NCBI GenBank assembly: GCA_963704405.1
Contig: OY969903.1
Location: 1-64,000, forward strand
DNA: 64,000 nt
Reading direction: 5' to 3'
From: MFD01213-c1 sp963704405
GTDB taxonomy: Bacteria; Planctomycetota; Phycisphaerae; Tepidisphaerales; Tepidisphaeraceae
Shown here: positions 23,457 to 33,323 of the stretch, piece by piece
How the letters are laid out: each line of letters begins with the position of its first letter
How positions within the stretch are numbered: position 1 is the stretch's first letter
Position numbers and translations under genes: made by a program
Notes under the pieces: model-generated
Seen by the model: only the letters and a program-made list of their open reading frames with translations
What the model was told of the DNA's origin: nothing
Database searches by the model: none

Positions 23457-26291
23457 ATGCGAAAATTCTGGCTGATTTCTTTCGTTTTTCCATTTGCGGT
23501 TGCGCCGCTCGGCGCGGTGGTGTTGGCGCAGCCGGCGGGGGCTCCTGCCGGTTCGGCTGCGGGTTTGGACGCGCTGGATGAAGGGCGGGTGATGACGGAG
23601 CTGGCGAATCGGGGGATGGATACGCTGCTGAAGCGGGAGTTTGAGGTTAATAAGACGCCGCTGGAGCAGCAAAATGGAATCCTCACGCTGACCTCGATTC
23701 GGAAGTTGTCAGACCCGTCGGTGAAGCTAAACGCCAAAGAGCGGCAGGAATTGCTGCAGAATGTTTCACGGGGGATCGAAGCGGCGCTGCCGACAATGCA
23801 TGATCCTACGCCCCTGATGCAGATGGCGAAGGTGCTGCTGACCACGGCGGTCGAGCCGGATGTAACCACGCTGGAATATTGGGGTGAAAACCCACGCACC
23901 CAGGCGCAGGTGCGGCCGGCCGCGGAAGCGGTTATCAAGATCTACGAGAAGGCCGCGACCGAAGCGGGAAACAGCGCCGATGCGCTGGCGGGGCAGTTGA
24001 CGGCAAACGACGACACCGCGGCCAAGCGATGGCAGGCCGCGGATGATCTGCACAATCTGGCGGGGTTCAATCGCAACATGGCGGTGTACGATCTGTGCAT
24101 CGCGCTGGATAAGGCCGACCCTCGCCGCAAAGAACTGGCGACCAAGGCCATTGAAGCGCTCAAGCCATTCGATACCAATGACAGTGCGGTGCAGGCCGCC
24201 GTGCGCAATCGCATTGCCAAGCTGAACATGGCCAAGGGTGATTATTACAACGCCCGCAAGGTCTTCGCGACAGTCATTAATAACAATCCCAGGGATGAGA
24301 TTAAACCGCCGCCCACGCTCGCCGAGCAGTACGAGGCTCGCTACTTCACAATCGTCTCCCGAATTCTGGATCACAAGCTGCCGGAAGCGCAGAAGGAAAT
24401 GGATGCTTTGGCGGCATGGCAGAAATCGAGCCTCGACGCCAAGCAGCAGCAAGGGGCGGCGGCAGCGTTCACGATGCTGAAGTATCGCATCCTGACCATG
24501 CAGGCGGACGCCGCGGCGGATGATGAGAAAAAAAAGGACAACGATGCGGCGATGGCCGTGCTCATGCAGTTGTTGAAGGACCAGCCCCAATACCAGGGGC
24601 CCATCTATCAGCAGATGCTCACGCGGCTGCCGGAAAATCCGGACCTGAATAAGCTCGATCCCCTGCTCCTGCTCGCGCTGCAGCAGCAAGGAGAACAGGA
24701 ATATCTGAAGCCCGAAGGGCTGAACGTCGACGAAAAAACGATGGAGCGCGCGGTGGCGGCGGCGCGGGAGATTATCAGCCGCAACGGCAAAGCCGGAGTC
24801 GATGCGGCAATGGCTTCGCGGTCGGCTTATGTGCTGCCGTATCTGCTGGAGCGCGCCGGGCGGGCGAAAGAAGCCGCCGGGGCATTTCTGGATTTTTCCG
24901 AAAAAAACCCCGCGGAAAACAAAAAAGCCAACGACGCGCTGGATCATGCAACCGCGCTGATCGGGCAACTCCGCAAAGCGGATTTGGAAGACCAGGACAC
25001 ATCAAAGTTGTACGACCGGTTTTTGCCCATCGCGATCGGCCCGCCGTTTCTCCGAAAGCAGTTTGCATTTGAATATGCCCTGCTGCTGCAACGGGAACTG
25101 AACTTCAAAAAAGCGGTTCAATATTTCAGCCAGGTGACCCCGGATGATAAGCGATTCCTAACGGCGCAGTTTTATGAAATGGTCGCGCTGAAGCAGCGGC
25201 TGAATGACGACAACGACAAGATGAGCGCCGACGAGCGCAACCAGGTAATGGGTCAGGTGCAGTCGCTGGCGGATGCAGTGAATAAAGCCGCGTCAGCCGC
25301 GGAGGCCTCGGCGACGGATAATGCGGATAAAAAACGGTATACGTCGATGCTCGTGCGCACCGCCCTGCTGGCGGCGGACCTTGCCAGTCACGAGCAGAAA
25401 GACCCCAGGCGCACGCTCGATCTGCTGGCGGGGTTTGAAGATAAAGTGAAGGGGATGCCCAACGAACAGGACCTGCTGTTTGAGGCGCTGTCGCTGCGGG
25501 TCAATTCGTACATGGCGATGGGCAAGACCAACGACGCAACCAGCACGCTGGTGCTCCTCTTACAGACCAAGCAGGGAAACGAAGGACCAGCGCTGGTGTT
25601 CGATCTGTTGAAGAAGCTGGATGCGGACATGGATCACGCCCGCGAAACCGGAGACATTGCGCAGGTGAAGCAATTGGCCCAGAACCGCGCCGCGCTCAGT
25701 GGTTTCCTGGTCAGTTGGGCCGAGGGGAATTCCGACGAAAAGATCAAAGCGCTCTCGCCTAAATACAAGGTGTTTGACGCCTCCACCAAGCAGCTCGCAG
25801 CCGAACTCACCGATGATCCCGCAGCAAAAAAAGCGGGCCTTGAAGCCGCGATGAAGCAGTATCAGGATTTGTACGATCCCGCTAATCCTGATCCGGTCGT
25901 GCAGCTTGGGTTGGGATTCGTGCAATTCGATTTAGGCAATTACAGGGCAGCCAAGGAAGTGCTCGGCCCACTGGTGGCAAATAAAAAAGTTGGCGCGCCC
26001 ACCGCCGTCGTAACAGAAAACGGCGAGCCCAAAACAGTAGAGAACACCCAGTATTGGGAAGCCACCCTGAAGCTGCTGCGATCCATTGCCGAGGTGGCCA
26101 GGCAAAACCCCGACGATGCCCAGGCAAAGGCGGATCTGGATGCCGGGAAACAGTTTTTGAAGCAGCTATATGTGCAGTGGCCGACCACGATCGGCGGAAA
26201 GAAATATCACGAGGATTTCGAGAAGTTGCGTGCCGAGATCACACCTGATTTCACTCCTGGGGAGATTGCGCCGACGTCGCAGCCGGCTTAA
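23457..26291 (+). CDS. Large secreted helical-repeat (TPR-like) protein
   Basis: This 944-residue protein starts at the ATG at 23457, giving a clean signal peptide (KFWLISFVFPFAVAPLGAVV, cleavage near AQPAGA). The mature protein is predominantly helical, with Ala/Leu/Asp-rich repeats typical of tetratricopeptide arrays. Examples are KGDYYNARKVFATVINNNP, ALLLQRELNFKKAVQYFSQV and LGFVQFDLGNYRAAKEVLGP, each with the G/A-Y spacing of TPRs. It should be periplasmic. As the last gene of the VWA-ExbB-ExbD-ExbD operon, it is a candidate scaffold or substrate-recognition partner of that complex. No enzyme motif is seen. Confidence 0.85.
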   Translation: MRKFWLISFVFPFAVAPLGAVVLAQPAGAPAGSAAGLDALDEGRVMTELANRGMDTLLKREFEVNKTPLEQQNGILTLTSIRKLSDPSVKLNAKERQELLQNVSRGIEAALPTMHDPTPLMQMAKVLLTTAVEPDVTTLEYWGENPRTQAQVRPAAEAVIKIYEKAATEAGNSADALAGQLTANDDTAAKRWQAADDLHNLAGFNRNMAVYDLCIALDKADPRRKELATKAIEALKPFDTNDSAVQAAVRNRIAKLNMAKGDYYNARKVFATVINNNPRDEIKPPPTLAEQYEARYFTIVSRILDHKLPEAQKEMDALAAWQKSSLDAKQQQGAAAAFTMLKYRILTMQADAAADDEKKKDNDAAMAVLMQLLKDQPQYQGPIYQQMLTRLPENPDLNKLDPLLLLALQQQGEQEYLKPEGLNVDEKTMERAVAAAREIISRNGKAGVDAAMASRSAYVLPYLLERAGRAKEAAGAFLDFSEKNPAENKKANDALDHATALIGQLRKADLEDQDTSKLYDRFLPIAIGPPFLRKQFAFEYALLLQRELNFKKAVQYFSQVTPDDKRFLTAQFYEMVALKQRLNDDNDKMSADERNQVMGQVQSLADAVNKAASAAEASATDNADKKRYTSMLVRTALLAADLASHEQKDPRRTLDLLAGFEDKVKGMPNEQDLLFEALSLRVNSYMAMGKTNDATSTLVLLLQTKQGNEGPALVFDLLKKLDADMDHARETGDIAQVKQLAQNRAALSGFLVSWAEGNSDEKIKALSPKYKVFDASTKQLAAELTDDPAAKKAGLEAAMKQYQDLYDPANPDPVVQLGLGFVQFDLGNYRAAKEVLGPLVANKKVGAPTAVVTENGEPKTVENTQYWEATLKLLRSIAEVARQNPDDAQAKADLDAGKQFLKQLYVQWPTTIGGKKYHEDFEKLRAEITPDFTPGEIAPTSQPA

Positions 26292-26324
26292 CCGACGCGC
26301 ATTGCAGTAAATGGCGGCAAAATT

Positions 26325-26455
26325 GCCTCTTTTCGTGCGGCAGACATTCCTGTCTGCCACGCACGGACAGACTTGTCCGTCCGTCGTGGTGCGAAAGATG
26401 TATGCAGGCGATCGCCTCCCGAACATGGTACACAGGAATGTCTGCCCACCAATAC
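26325..26455. repeat. Intergenic palindromic repeats before mdh
   Basis: GGCAGACATTCCTGTCTGCC (near 26338-26358) is a 7-bp inverted repeat, and its arm recurs inverted as ACAGGAATGTCTGCCC near 26431-26446. ACGGACAGACTTGTCCGT lies between them. The 229-base gap otherwise holds no gene. Confidence 0.6.
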
Positions 26456-26520
26456 ATTGAAACGTGCGGGTGTTTTTTGATAATCGCCCCTTCGCATTCT
26501 TTTAACGAAAGGTTTTATTC

Positions 26521-27454
26521 ATGCGTCGCGCTAAGATCAGCATCGTTGGGGCAGGAAATGTCGGGGCTACCGCCGCTCATTGGGCGGCGGCGAAAGAGTT
26601 GGGGGATATTGTCCTGATCGACATTCCCCAGGTCGACGGCATGCCGCAGGGGAAGGCGCTCGATCTGTACGAAGCCTCCCCGATTGAAGGATACGACTGC
26701 AAGATCACCGGCGCGACGACCTATGAGCCCAGCGCAAACAGCGATGTGGTGATCATCACCGCCGGCGTGGCGCAAGCCCGGAATGAGCCGCGATGACCTG
26801 ATCAACATCAACACCGGCATCGTAAAAAGCGTGGCCGAGAACGTGGCAAAGCATTCCCCCAACGCGGTGCTGATCGTCGTCAGCAACCCGCTCGATGTAA
26901 TGGTCTATGTCGCCTGGAAGGCGTCGGGCTTCCCCACCCAGCGCGTGCTCGGGCAGGCAGGTGTGCTTGATACCGCCCGCTATCGCAGCTTCCTCGCGGC
27001 GGAAATCGGATGCAGCGTGGAAGACGTGCAGGCCCTGTTGCTTGGCGGCCACGGTGATGACATGGTGCCGCTGGCCCGATACACCTTTGCCGGTGGAATT
27101 CCAATCACCCAACTGGTGAAGAAAGATCGGCTGGAACAGATCATCCAGCGCGCCCGCGACGGCGGCGCGGAGATCGTAAAACTCCTGAAAACAGGCAGCG
27201 CATATTATGCGCCCGCCGCCGCCACGATTCAGATGGCGGAATCCATCATCAGGGATAAGAAGCGGATTCTGCCGTGCGCGGCGTATTGCGAGAAGGAATA
27301 CGGCATCGGTGGATATTTTGTCGGTGTTCCCTGCGTGCTCGGCACCGAAGGTGTCGAGCGCATCATCGAAATCGAGATGGATGACGCCGAACGCAAAATG
27401 TTCCAGAACAGCGTCGATCATGTGAAGGAACTCGTGAAATCGGTGAAGCTGTAG
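26521..27454 (+). CDS. mdh: Malate dehydrogenase (frame broken)
   Basis: The 5' part encodes the NAD-binding SIVGAGNVGATAAHWAA and ends after TAGVAQAR. The 3' part in another frame starts at GMSRDDLININTGI and carries VSNPLDVMVYVAW, the catalytic His in LLGGHGDDMVPL, and VGVPCVLGTEGVERIIEI. Malate dehydrogenases have GVARKPGMSRDDL at the join; inserting GC at GGCGCAAG (26769-26776) restores exactly this and a normal 311-residue enzyme. The lost codons include the substrate-binding arginine region, so the gene as written would be inactive. It oxidises malate to oxaloacetate in the TCA cycle. Confidence 0.95.
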
Positions 27455-27525
27455 GCGTGCATTTGCAATCCGCGGCGTCGGGGCGGATGATGATTTGGAT
27501 GATCCGGGGACAGATGGGAACGCGT

Positions 27526-29145
27526 ATGACCGCGGTTGTTTCTTCCGACGACATGGACCAATCTCCCGCAAGCCGTCCCGCCGCATGGAAACGCTCATTG
27601 CGGACGCTGGCGGCGATCGCCTTGCTCTTGGGCGGTGCGCTGGCGGGCGGGTGCATCCATCAGCCGCAGATGCTGCCGATAGCGCGGCAGAAGCTGATCG
27701 ACCGCGCGCTGGTTGAATATCCATCCGGATTTGAGCTGCGCGTGCTCGTCGATGAGCTCAACACCCCGACGGCAATGGCGACGGACGATGACGGCAACCT
27801 CCTGGTCGCCGAAAGCGGCGGCCCTGAGCCTCATATTTTTGGCTATCGCCGCGACGGTTCATACTTCAACATCTATCCCTACAAGCGGAATATCAGCTTC
27901 TACCCGACGGGCTTTGTCATATATGGCCCGATCGGCGGCATGATCTGCCACAACGGCAAGATTTACATCACCCACCGCGACCGCGTTGGCAAAGGAATGG
28001 TTACCGCGCTCGGTTATGACGGCAGCCACGCGACCATTGTGGGCAATTTGCCGGCGCAGGGTGACTACGGCGTGACCGATCTGGTTTATCGCCCCACCGA
28101 CGGCCGGCTGTATTTCGGAGTCGGCACGGCGACCAACAGCGCCGTCGTCGGTGTCGACAATTGGGATGCCGGCTGGTTGAAGCGATACCCCGAAGTGCAC
28201 GATATTCCGTTTGTCCCCGGCGCCAATCCGTATCTCTACCTCCTGGGCCGGCGATTCGACACGCCAAACCCGCGCGCTGGTTTGTTCGGAGGAGCAAACA
28301 TCGCCGTAACCGGGCCGTTCCAGCCTTTTGGCGTCAGCAATCAAACCCGCATTCGCGGCAGCGATCGGCCCAACGGCGCGATCTACTCCATCCCCATCGA
28401 CGGTGGTGATCTGCGCGTCGAGGCCTATGGCATTCATAACCCCCGCGGCCTGGCGATAAACAAATATGACCGCCTGTACATGACCAACGACGGCATGCAA
28501 TTGCGCGGAACCCGGCCAATTAAAGATGATCCGGATTCACTCGTTCTCGCCAGCCGCGGCAACTGGTATGGCTGGCCGGACTACACAACCGACCTGAACC
28601 CCGTGAGCGCTGAGAAATATCAGCCGCTAATCGACCTGGTGATCCGGAGCGGTTATCCCGATGTGTCATTTCTGATCGATCACGCAACCAGCAGCCTGCG
28701 GACGCCCACGCCAAACGAGGCCGTTTTTGGCGCGTTCACACCAATGTCCGGCGCAGCCCGGCTGACATTCCTGCCCGACGACGGCCCATTCAAAGAATAT
28801 GCCGGCAGCGCGATTGTCGCGCTCGATGGCGATCGATCCCCATTCGCCACCAGCGGGCAAAAAAACTTTCTGGGGCCGATTGGTTTCAAAGTAGCGCGCG
28901 TGGATATGGATTCGCGGCAGGTGAAAGATTTCATCCGAAACACCGCCGGTGTTCCCGCCAGCATGCAGACCTACGGCACTGTCGCGCTTGAGCGCCCGAT
29001 CGACGTGAAGATCGGCCCCGACGGCGCGCTCTATATCCTGGATTCCGGCCGCATCGAAAATAAAACCGGAATTCCGCGGCTGTTCCCCGGCACAGGCAGG
29101 ATATTCAAGCTAATGCCCGCAGGGACCACGCAAGCAACGAAATGA
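27526..29145 (+). CDS. Sorbosone/glucose dehydrogenase-like beta-propeller lipoprotein
   Basis: The protein has about 539 residues if started at the ATG at 27526 (GGGA upstream); earlier starts at 27457-27514 remain possible. A hydrophobic helix ends in a lipobox (LLLGGALAGGC). The rest is a six-bladed-propeller type fold: MATDDDGNLLVAESGGPEPH, YGVTDLVYRPTDGRLYFGVG, YGIHNPRGLAINKYDRLYMT, WYGWPDYT and DVKIGPDGALYILDSG, the signature strings of L-sorbosone dehydrogenase/soluble glucose dehydrogenase-like proteins. It should face the periplasm as a lipoprotein. Substrate and cofactor use are unproven. Confidence 0.85.
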   Translation: MTAVVSSDDMDQSPASRPAAWKRSLRTLAAIALLLGGALAGGCIHQPQMLPIARQKLIDRALVEYPSGFELRVLVDELNTPTAMATDDDGNLLVAESGGPEPHIFGYRRDGSYFNIYPYKRNISFYPTGFVIYGPIGGMICHNGKIYITHRDRVGKGMVTALGYDGSHATIVGNLPAQGDYGVTDLVYRPTDGRLYFGVGTATNSAVVGVDNWDAGWLKRYPEVHDIPFVPGANPYLYLLGRRFDTPNPRAGLFGGANIAVTGPFQPFGVSNQTRIRGSDRPNGAIYSIPIDGGDLRVEAYGIHNPRGLAINKYDRLYMTNDGMQLRGTRPIKDDPDSLVLASRGNWYGWPDYTTDLNPVSAEKYQPLIDLVIRSGYPDVSFLIDHATSSLRTPTPNEAVFGAFTPMSGAARLTFLPDDGPFKEYAGSAIVALDGDRSPFATSGQKNFLGPIGFKVARVDMDSRQVKDFIRNTAGVPASMQTYGTVALERPIDVKIGPDGALYILDSGRIENKTGIPRLFPGTGRIFKLMPAGTTQATK

Positions 29146-29166
29146 TTTGCCGCCAGGTAATCGATT

Positions 29167-31152
29167 TCAACCCTTCCTCTTCCGCTCCGGCATCACTCCT
29201 ACATACAAATAGATCGCCGCACACAGCATCAGCGCCCAACCCATCCCCGGCGTCCATCCCATGATGACATGGTACGACCCGCCATCCTGATCAACATGCC
29301 GCGCCATGTTGAGCGCTTCCTGGCTCCATCCAATAAACGTGATGAGCAGATGCAGCAACGCAAAACCAGGGCTGATCGCGACGGTCATCGCGCTCAGCGT
29401 CGCGCCCCACAGCAGATATCGCTCGTGCATTTGAAGGTTCACGGCGAAGAATAAAACCCACGGCGCAACCACCGCTACCAGGAAACGCGGGCTGCCACGC
29501 GAGCTGTGGATCGCCATTCCGACACTGCACAGCAGCAGCCCGATGGCATAGACGCAAAAGCAGACGTACTTCAGCGGAATCTGCACATCTTCGCCGGGTG
29601 TGAAGTCGAATCGGGGATCGACTGCCTTGAGCGCCTCGCCGATCCGATCCGCTTTTTTCCCCTTTCCAATGGTCATGGCCGGATCCATCACTTCCCAGTG
29701 ATAGTTCTCTCCCAGGATCGCCGCCAGGTTGTTGGTGGGCCCACGCGTCATGGTGAGAAAATGATGGGTGCCGAAGGCAATGCCGATCCTGAACCACGAC
29801 ATGGTCCCCCCGAAAACCGGCACGCACAGAAAGAGCGCCGTCGCCATCCAGACGGCGGCGACGTATCCCAATTCGCGCCACGGCAGCAGGCGAATGAGGA
29901 CGCCGGCGACAATCAATCCCATCAATACAGATGCTGTCCACCCCCACGTCATGTGAACAAAAGGCCACCACACCAGCGCGACCGCCGCGATTGCCATCGG
30001 CAATCGGATGAACCACTTCCATCGCATCCGCAGAGCGAGCCCGATCAGCACCAGCGCCGCGGCTGCCCCCGCAACCCATCCAACTGCCGAGTGGTTTGTC
30101 ATTCCATCGCCGCGCACGAGCCAACCGGCGGTGATGGCGGCAGTCGTCACCGCCGCGCCCGCCAGAAACTTCGCAATCGCCAGCAGCTTTCCGCGCCAAA
30201 GCGGCCACAAGATCAGCACCGGAGCGCCAAAGAGAATCTGCGCCTTGAACATCATCCCCGCCGCGATCAGCATCCCGGCGACGAACCACCATTCTTCTGA
30301 AGCGGCGACCAGCGCCCACACAAAAAACGGCAACAGCCAGCTATCCCATTGCGGCCAGCAGTGCGCATTCCAGATCAACTCCAGGTTGAACCAGAAAAAT
30401 AGCGCCGCCACCATTCCCAACACCGCGCCTTTCACACCAGCGCGGTCCGCCGCGCAGACAATGGATGTAAATGGAATGCGAAACGTCGATCCCGAAGGCC
30501 CCACGCGCGTGCGCCAGGACTTGCGGCCGGTCCATCGCCGCACCAGGAAAAAAATCCCCACCGCCGCCGTCAGTTCACCAATTATATTGATTTCCAGCAG
30601 CGGGCGCAGCCATACGTAGCTCTGCCGCCGCTCGCGCGATGTCTCATAAAATGCCGGCCAGGCTTCCACAGTGCGCCAATCGGCTACCGGCCCGTCAGCG
30701 AGCGTCCGGACATGTTTCACCCAGAGCGTCGCGATGAGTAACCGCCCGGGGGCGTAATCCATGTCATAATTTCCATCATCAACATGCTGCGCATCCTGGT
30801 GGATATATCGATCCAGATATCCTTCCTGGAGCGAGGCGGTTCCCTGCCGAAAGGCGTTATTGATATCCGAAACAAAGCGAATATCCTCGGTCTGGTCCCA
30901 TGCCCAGTGCCGCAGCAGCAGCCCGGCAAGGGCCGCACTAAAGCCAATGACACCAATGATTGCCCAGAACGCGATGCGCTGCAGCATTGGCCGCCATCGC
31001 AGGCGCGTCGCATTGCCCCGTGTCGAACTCAGCGGCGGCGCTTCCATCAGCGTAGTCGTCTCAATTGTTTGCACGGCGGCAGTGTACGCTCGATACGCGG
31101 AAGCGGTAGAATTTTCCCAACGAAAATGTCCGCCGCCGGTAACAATATCCAT
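29167..31152 (-). CDS. Polytopic membrane protein, GT-C/GT87-like
   Basis: The protein has up to 661 residues; the ATG at 31047 (MEAPPLSS) is an equally good start. At least 11 hydrophobic segments are visible, beginning with RIAFWAIIGVIGFSAALAGL. A large first extracytoplasmic loop carries several acidic residues (QDAQHVDDGNYDMDYAPGRL), the layout of GT-C glycosyltransferases such as the GT87/DUF2029 mannosyltransferases. The ending is basic (PERKRKG). It is convergent with the sorbosone-dehydrogenase-like gene, 21 bases away, and divergent from the TolC gene. Glycosyltransferase activity is an inference from topology only. Confidence 0.78.
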   Translation of the reverse strand: MDIVTGGGHFRWENSTASAYRAYTAAVQTIETTTLMEAPPLSSTRGNATRLRWRPMLQRIAFWAIIGVIGFSAALAGLLLRHWAWDQTEDIRFVSDINNAFRQGTASLQEGYLDRYIHQDAQHVDDGNYDMDYAPGRLLIATLWVKHVRTLADGPVADWRTVEAWPAFYETSRERRQSYVWLRPLLEINIIGELTAAVGIFFLVRRWTGRKSWRTRVGPSGSTFRIPFTSIVCAADRAGVKGAVLGMVAALFFWFNLELIWNAHCWPQWDSWLLPFFVWALVAASEEWWFVAGMLIAAGMMFKAQILFGAPVLILWPLWRGKLLAIAKFLAGAAVTTAAITAGWLVRGDGMTNHSAVGWVAGAAAALVLIGLALRMRWKWFIRLPMAIAAVALVWWPFVHMTWGWTASVLMGLIVAGVLIRLLPWRELGYVAAVWMATALFLCVPVFGGTMSWFRIGIAFGTHHFLTMTRGPTNNLAAILGENYHWEVMDPAMTIGKGKKADRIGEALKAVDPRFDFTPGEDVQIPLKYVCFCVYAIGLLLCSVGMAIHSSRGSPRFLVAVVAPWVLFFAVNLQMHERYLLWGATLSAMTVAISPGFALLHLLITFIGWSQEALNMARHVDQDGGSYHVIMGWTPGMGWALMLCAAIYLYVGVMPERKRKG

Positions 31153-31311
31153 CAGGGCGCTGCATCCTTAAATACCTTTGATGATGCTGCGGTTCAGCTT
31201 CCAATATAATCTCCCGCCGCGTCGATGCGCCGCGGCATCGCGAGGTTGGGTTAGAGGCTCTAAAATGAATCGGCGCAGCCGCAGTACAGCTAAAAGCCAT
31301 AAGCATCAGTC

Positions 31312-33228
31312 ATGATATTGCCCAGACGCCTCATCCCGATCGCCGCCGGAATCCTGAGCGGCGCGTTTTTCCTCCCTGCCTGCTCCAACGACACCTACCG
31401 CCGCTGGGCCGACGCGGATGTTCAGAAGCTGCTCAGCGACCGCAAAGAAAAAACATTAGGGTATGAACCCAGGACGCCGATCAACGCGCCGATCCCCGGC
31501 GGTTCGGTTCCCAAAAAAGCCTACGCCGAAATCCCTCAGACGCCCGTTGTTCCAACCCAACCCCCTCCTGTTGAGCCCAGCCAAACCATCGTGCCCTATG
31601 GCACATTCGGGCCTGAAACCAAGTGGATGCGCGATTGGCCCGCCCCACAGTTGGCCAGCGACATGGGGATGGAAGCCGCCCAGAAGCAGGCGGCCGAGCG
31701 CCTCCGCCAGGGGCCGCCGTCGCCGTTCATCGTTCATATTCGGCTCGATCTTTTCGGGGCGATGCAATACGGAATTCAGCACAGCCGCGATTACCAGAGC
31801 CAACTTGAAACGCTTTATCTTTCCGCGCTCGATGTGACGCTCCAGCGCCATCTCCTGCTCGAGCCTCAGCCATTCGTTCAGGCCAACTTTAATTATGAAG
31901 GCCATCAAGGCGAAGGGAATGGCGCAAATGGAGTCGACGCCCGTTCAGCTCTGGCGGCGACGGTCAATGCGGGTGTCACGCAGCGTCTTCCCTTCGGCGG
32001 GCAGGTGGTTGCATCGGCATTGGTTGGTTTTGTCGATGCGCTGAACAGCGAATCTGTTAACGGTGAATCGGCCCAGCTTGCGCTCTCCGGCAGCATCCCG
32101 CTTCTTCGTGGCGCGGGGCTTGTGAACCTCGAACCGCTGATCAATACCGAGCGGCAGCTCGTTTATCAGGTCCGCAATTTCGAAAATTACCGCCGCAACT
32201 TTGTGGTGACCGTCGCCTCGCAATATTTTTCGCTGCAAACCCGCCAGCAGTCCGTCACGAATCGGCGATACAACTACGCCAACAGCGCCGCCATCGCCAC
32301 CCAGACCCAGGCGCTCTTCGCCGCCAACCGGATCAGTTTTCTTGAAGTCCAGCGTGCGGTGCAGGCCCAGCTTCAGGCGCAGACATCGCTGATCACCGCC
32401 CAGGCGAGTTACGACGCCGCCGTCGACAACTTCAAGCTCATTTTGGGAATGCCGGTTGACCAGACCGTTGAGATCGTCCCCATCGCGCTGGAGATCGCCG
32501 TCCCGGACATGGCAGATAAAGAAGCGACCGCGCTCGCGGAGAAATATCGCCTGGACCTTCAAACCGCCCGCGACCAGATCGACGACGCCCGCCGCAACGT
32601 ATCCAACGCCGAGAACGGCCTGCTGCCTGATCTCTCCCTCACGGCGGCGTCTTCCGTCAGCAACCGCGCTGGCGCTCCTGCTAAGGAAATCGACGCCCGC
32701 ACGCTCTCTTATTCCGCCGGCCTGCAGCTCAATCTGCCGATTGATCGCCTCGCCGAGCGCAACTCATATCGCACTTCACTGATTGTCCTCGCACAGGCTC
32801 AGCGCAGCCTGGTTGACCAGACTGAAAGCGTGAAAGCTGATGTGCGCAGCAGTCTTCGGCAAATTCGAGCGGCCCAGATGAACACCCAGATCCAGCGCCG
32901 CGCTGTGGATCTGGCCCAGCGTCGGCTTGAATATTCCACATTGCTGCTGCAATTGGGTCAGCTCACTTCCAACCGCGATCTGGTCGATGCCCAAAGCTCG
33001 TTGCTCACGGCACAAGACTCCTATGAACAGGCCAAATCAGACCTGCAGGTCAACGTCCTGAGCTTCCTCCGGACCACCGGCACCCTCCGCGTCGACCCCC
33101 GCGCCGGGTCATTAGGCCGGGTTCTGAATCTCACAGATCAGGACGTCCCCACTGACGTAAACCCCGCTGGCGCCCTCGTTAGCGATGCTGCCGCAATGCC
33201 CTCGAACAAACAGCCGACTCGCGAGTAA
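31312..33228 (+). CDS. TolC-family outer-membrane efflux protein
   Basis: This 638-residue protein has a lipoprotein-like signal (AAGILSGAFFLPACSNDTY). An unusually long, Pro-rich N-terminal region (residues about 60-130) precedes two outer-membrane-efflux repeats. These are seen in SYDAAVDNFKLILGMPVDQT, AEKYRLDLQTARDQIDDARR, LDLQTARDQI and VDAQSSLLTAQDSYEQAKSD, the coiled-coil hairpins and Leu/Ala-rich helices of the TolC barrel. It exports substrates across the outer membrane together with an adaptor; the HlyD-type adaptor gene follows after 95 bases. No permease gene is adjacent. Confidence 0.92.
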   Translation: MILPRRLIPIAAGILSGAFFLPACSNDTYRRWADADVQKLLSDRKEKTLGYEPRTPINAPIPGGSVPKKAYAEIPQTPVVPTQPPPVEPSQTIVPYGTFGPETKWMRDWPAPQLASDMGMEAAQKQAAERLRQGPPSPFIVHIRLDLFGAMQYGIQHSRDYQSQLETLYLSALDVTLQRHLLLEPQPFVQANFNYEGHQGEGNGANGVDARSALAATVNAGVTQRLPFGGQVVASALVGFVDALNSESVNGESAQLALSGSIPLLRGAGLVNLEPLINTERQLVYQVRNFENYRRNFVVTVASQYFSLQTRQQSVTNRRYNYANSAAIATQTQALFAANRISFLEVQRAVQAQLQAQTSLITAQASYDAAVDNFKLILGMPVDQTVEIVPIALEIAVPDMADKEATALAEKYRLDLQTARDQIDDARRNVSNAENGLLPDLSLTAASSVSNRAGAPAKEIDARTLSYSAGLQLNLPIDRLAERNSYRTSLIVLAQAQRSLVDQTESVKADVRSSLRQIRAAQMNTQIQRRAVDLAQRRLEYSTLLLQLGQLTSNRDLVDAQSSLLTAQDSYEQAKSDLQVNVLSFLRTTGTLRVDPRAGSLGRVLNLTDQDVPTDVNPAGALVSDAAAMPSNKQPTRE

Positions 33229-33323
33229 TGTATAACATCCCCGCAGGTCCGCCTGATATGCGAGGGAAAGGCGAAACGAGTCGCAAGAATCCATAGAATT
33301 AAGCCAGAGAACCCACGCGTCCC

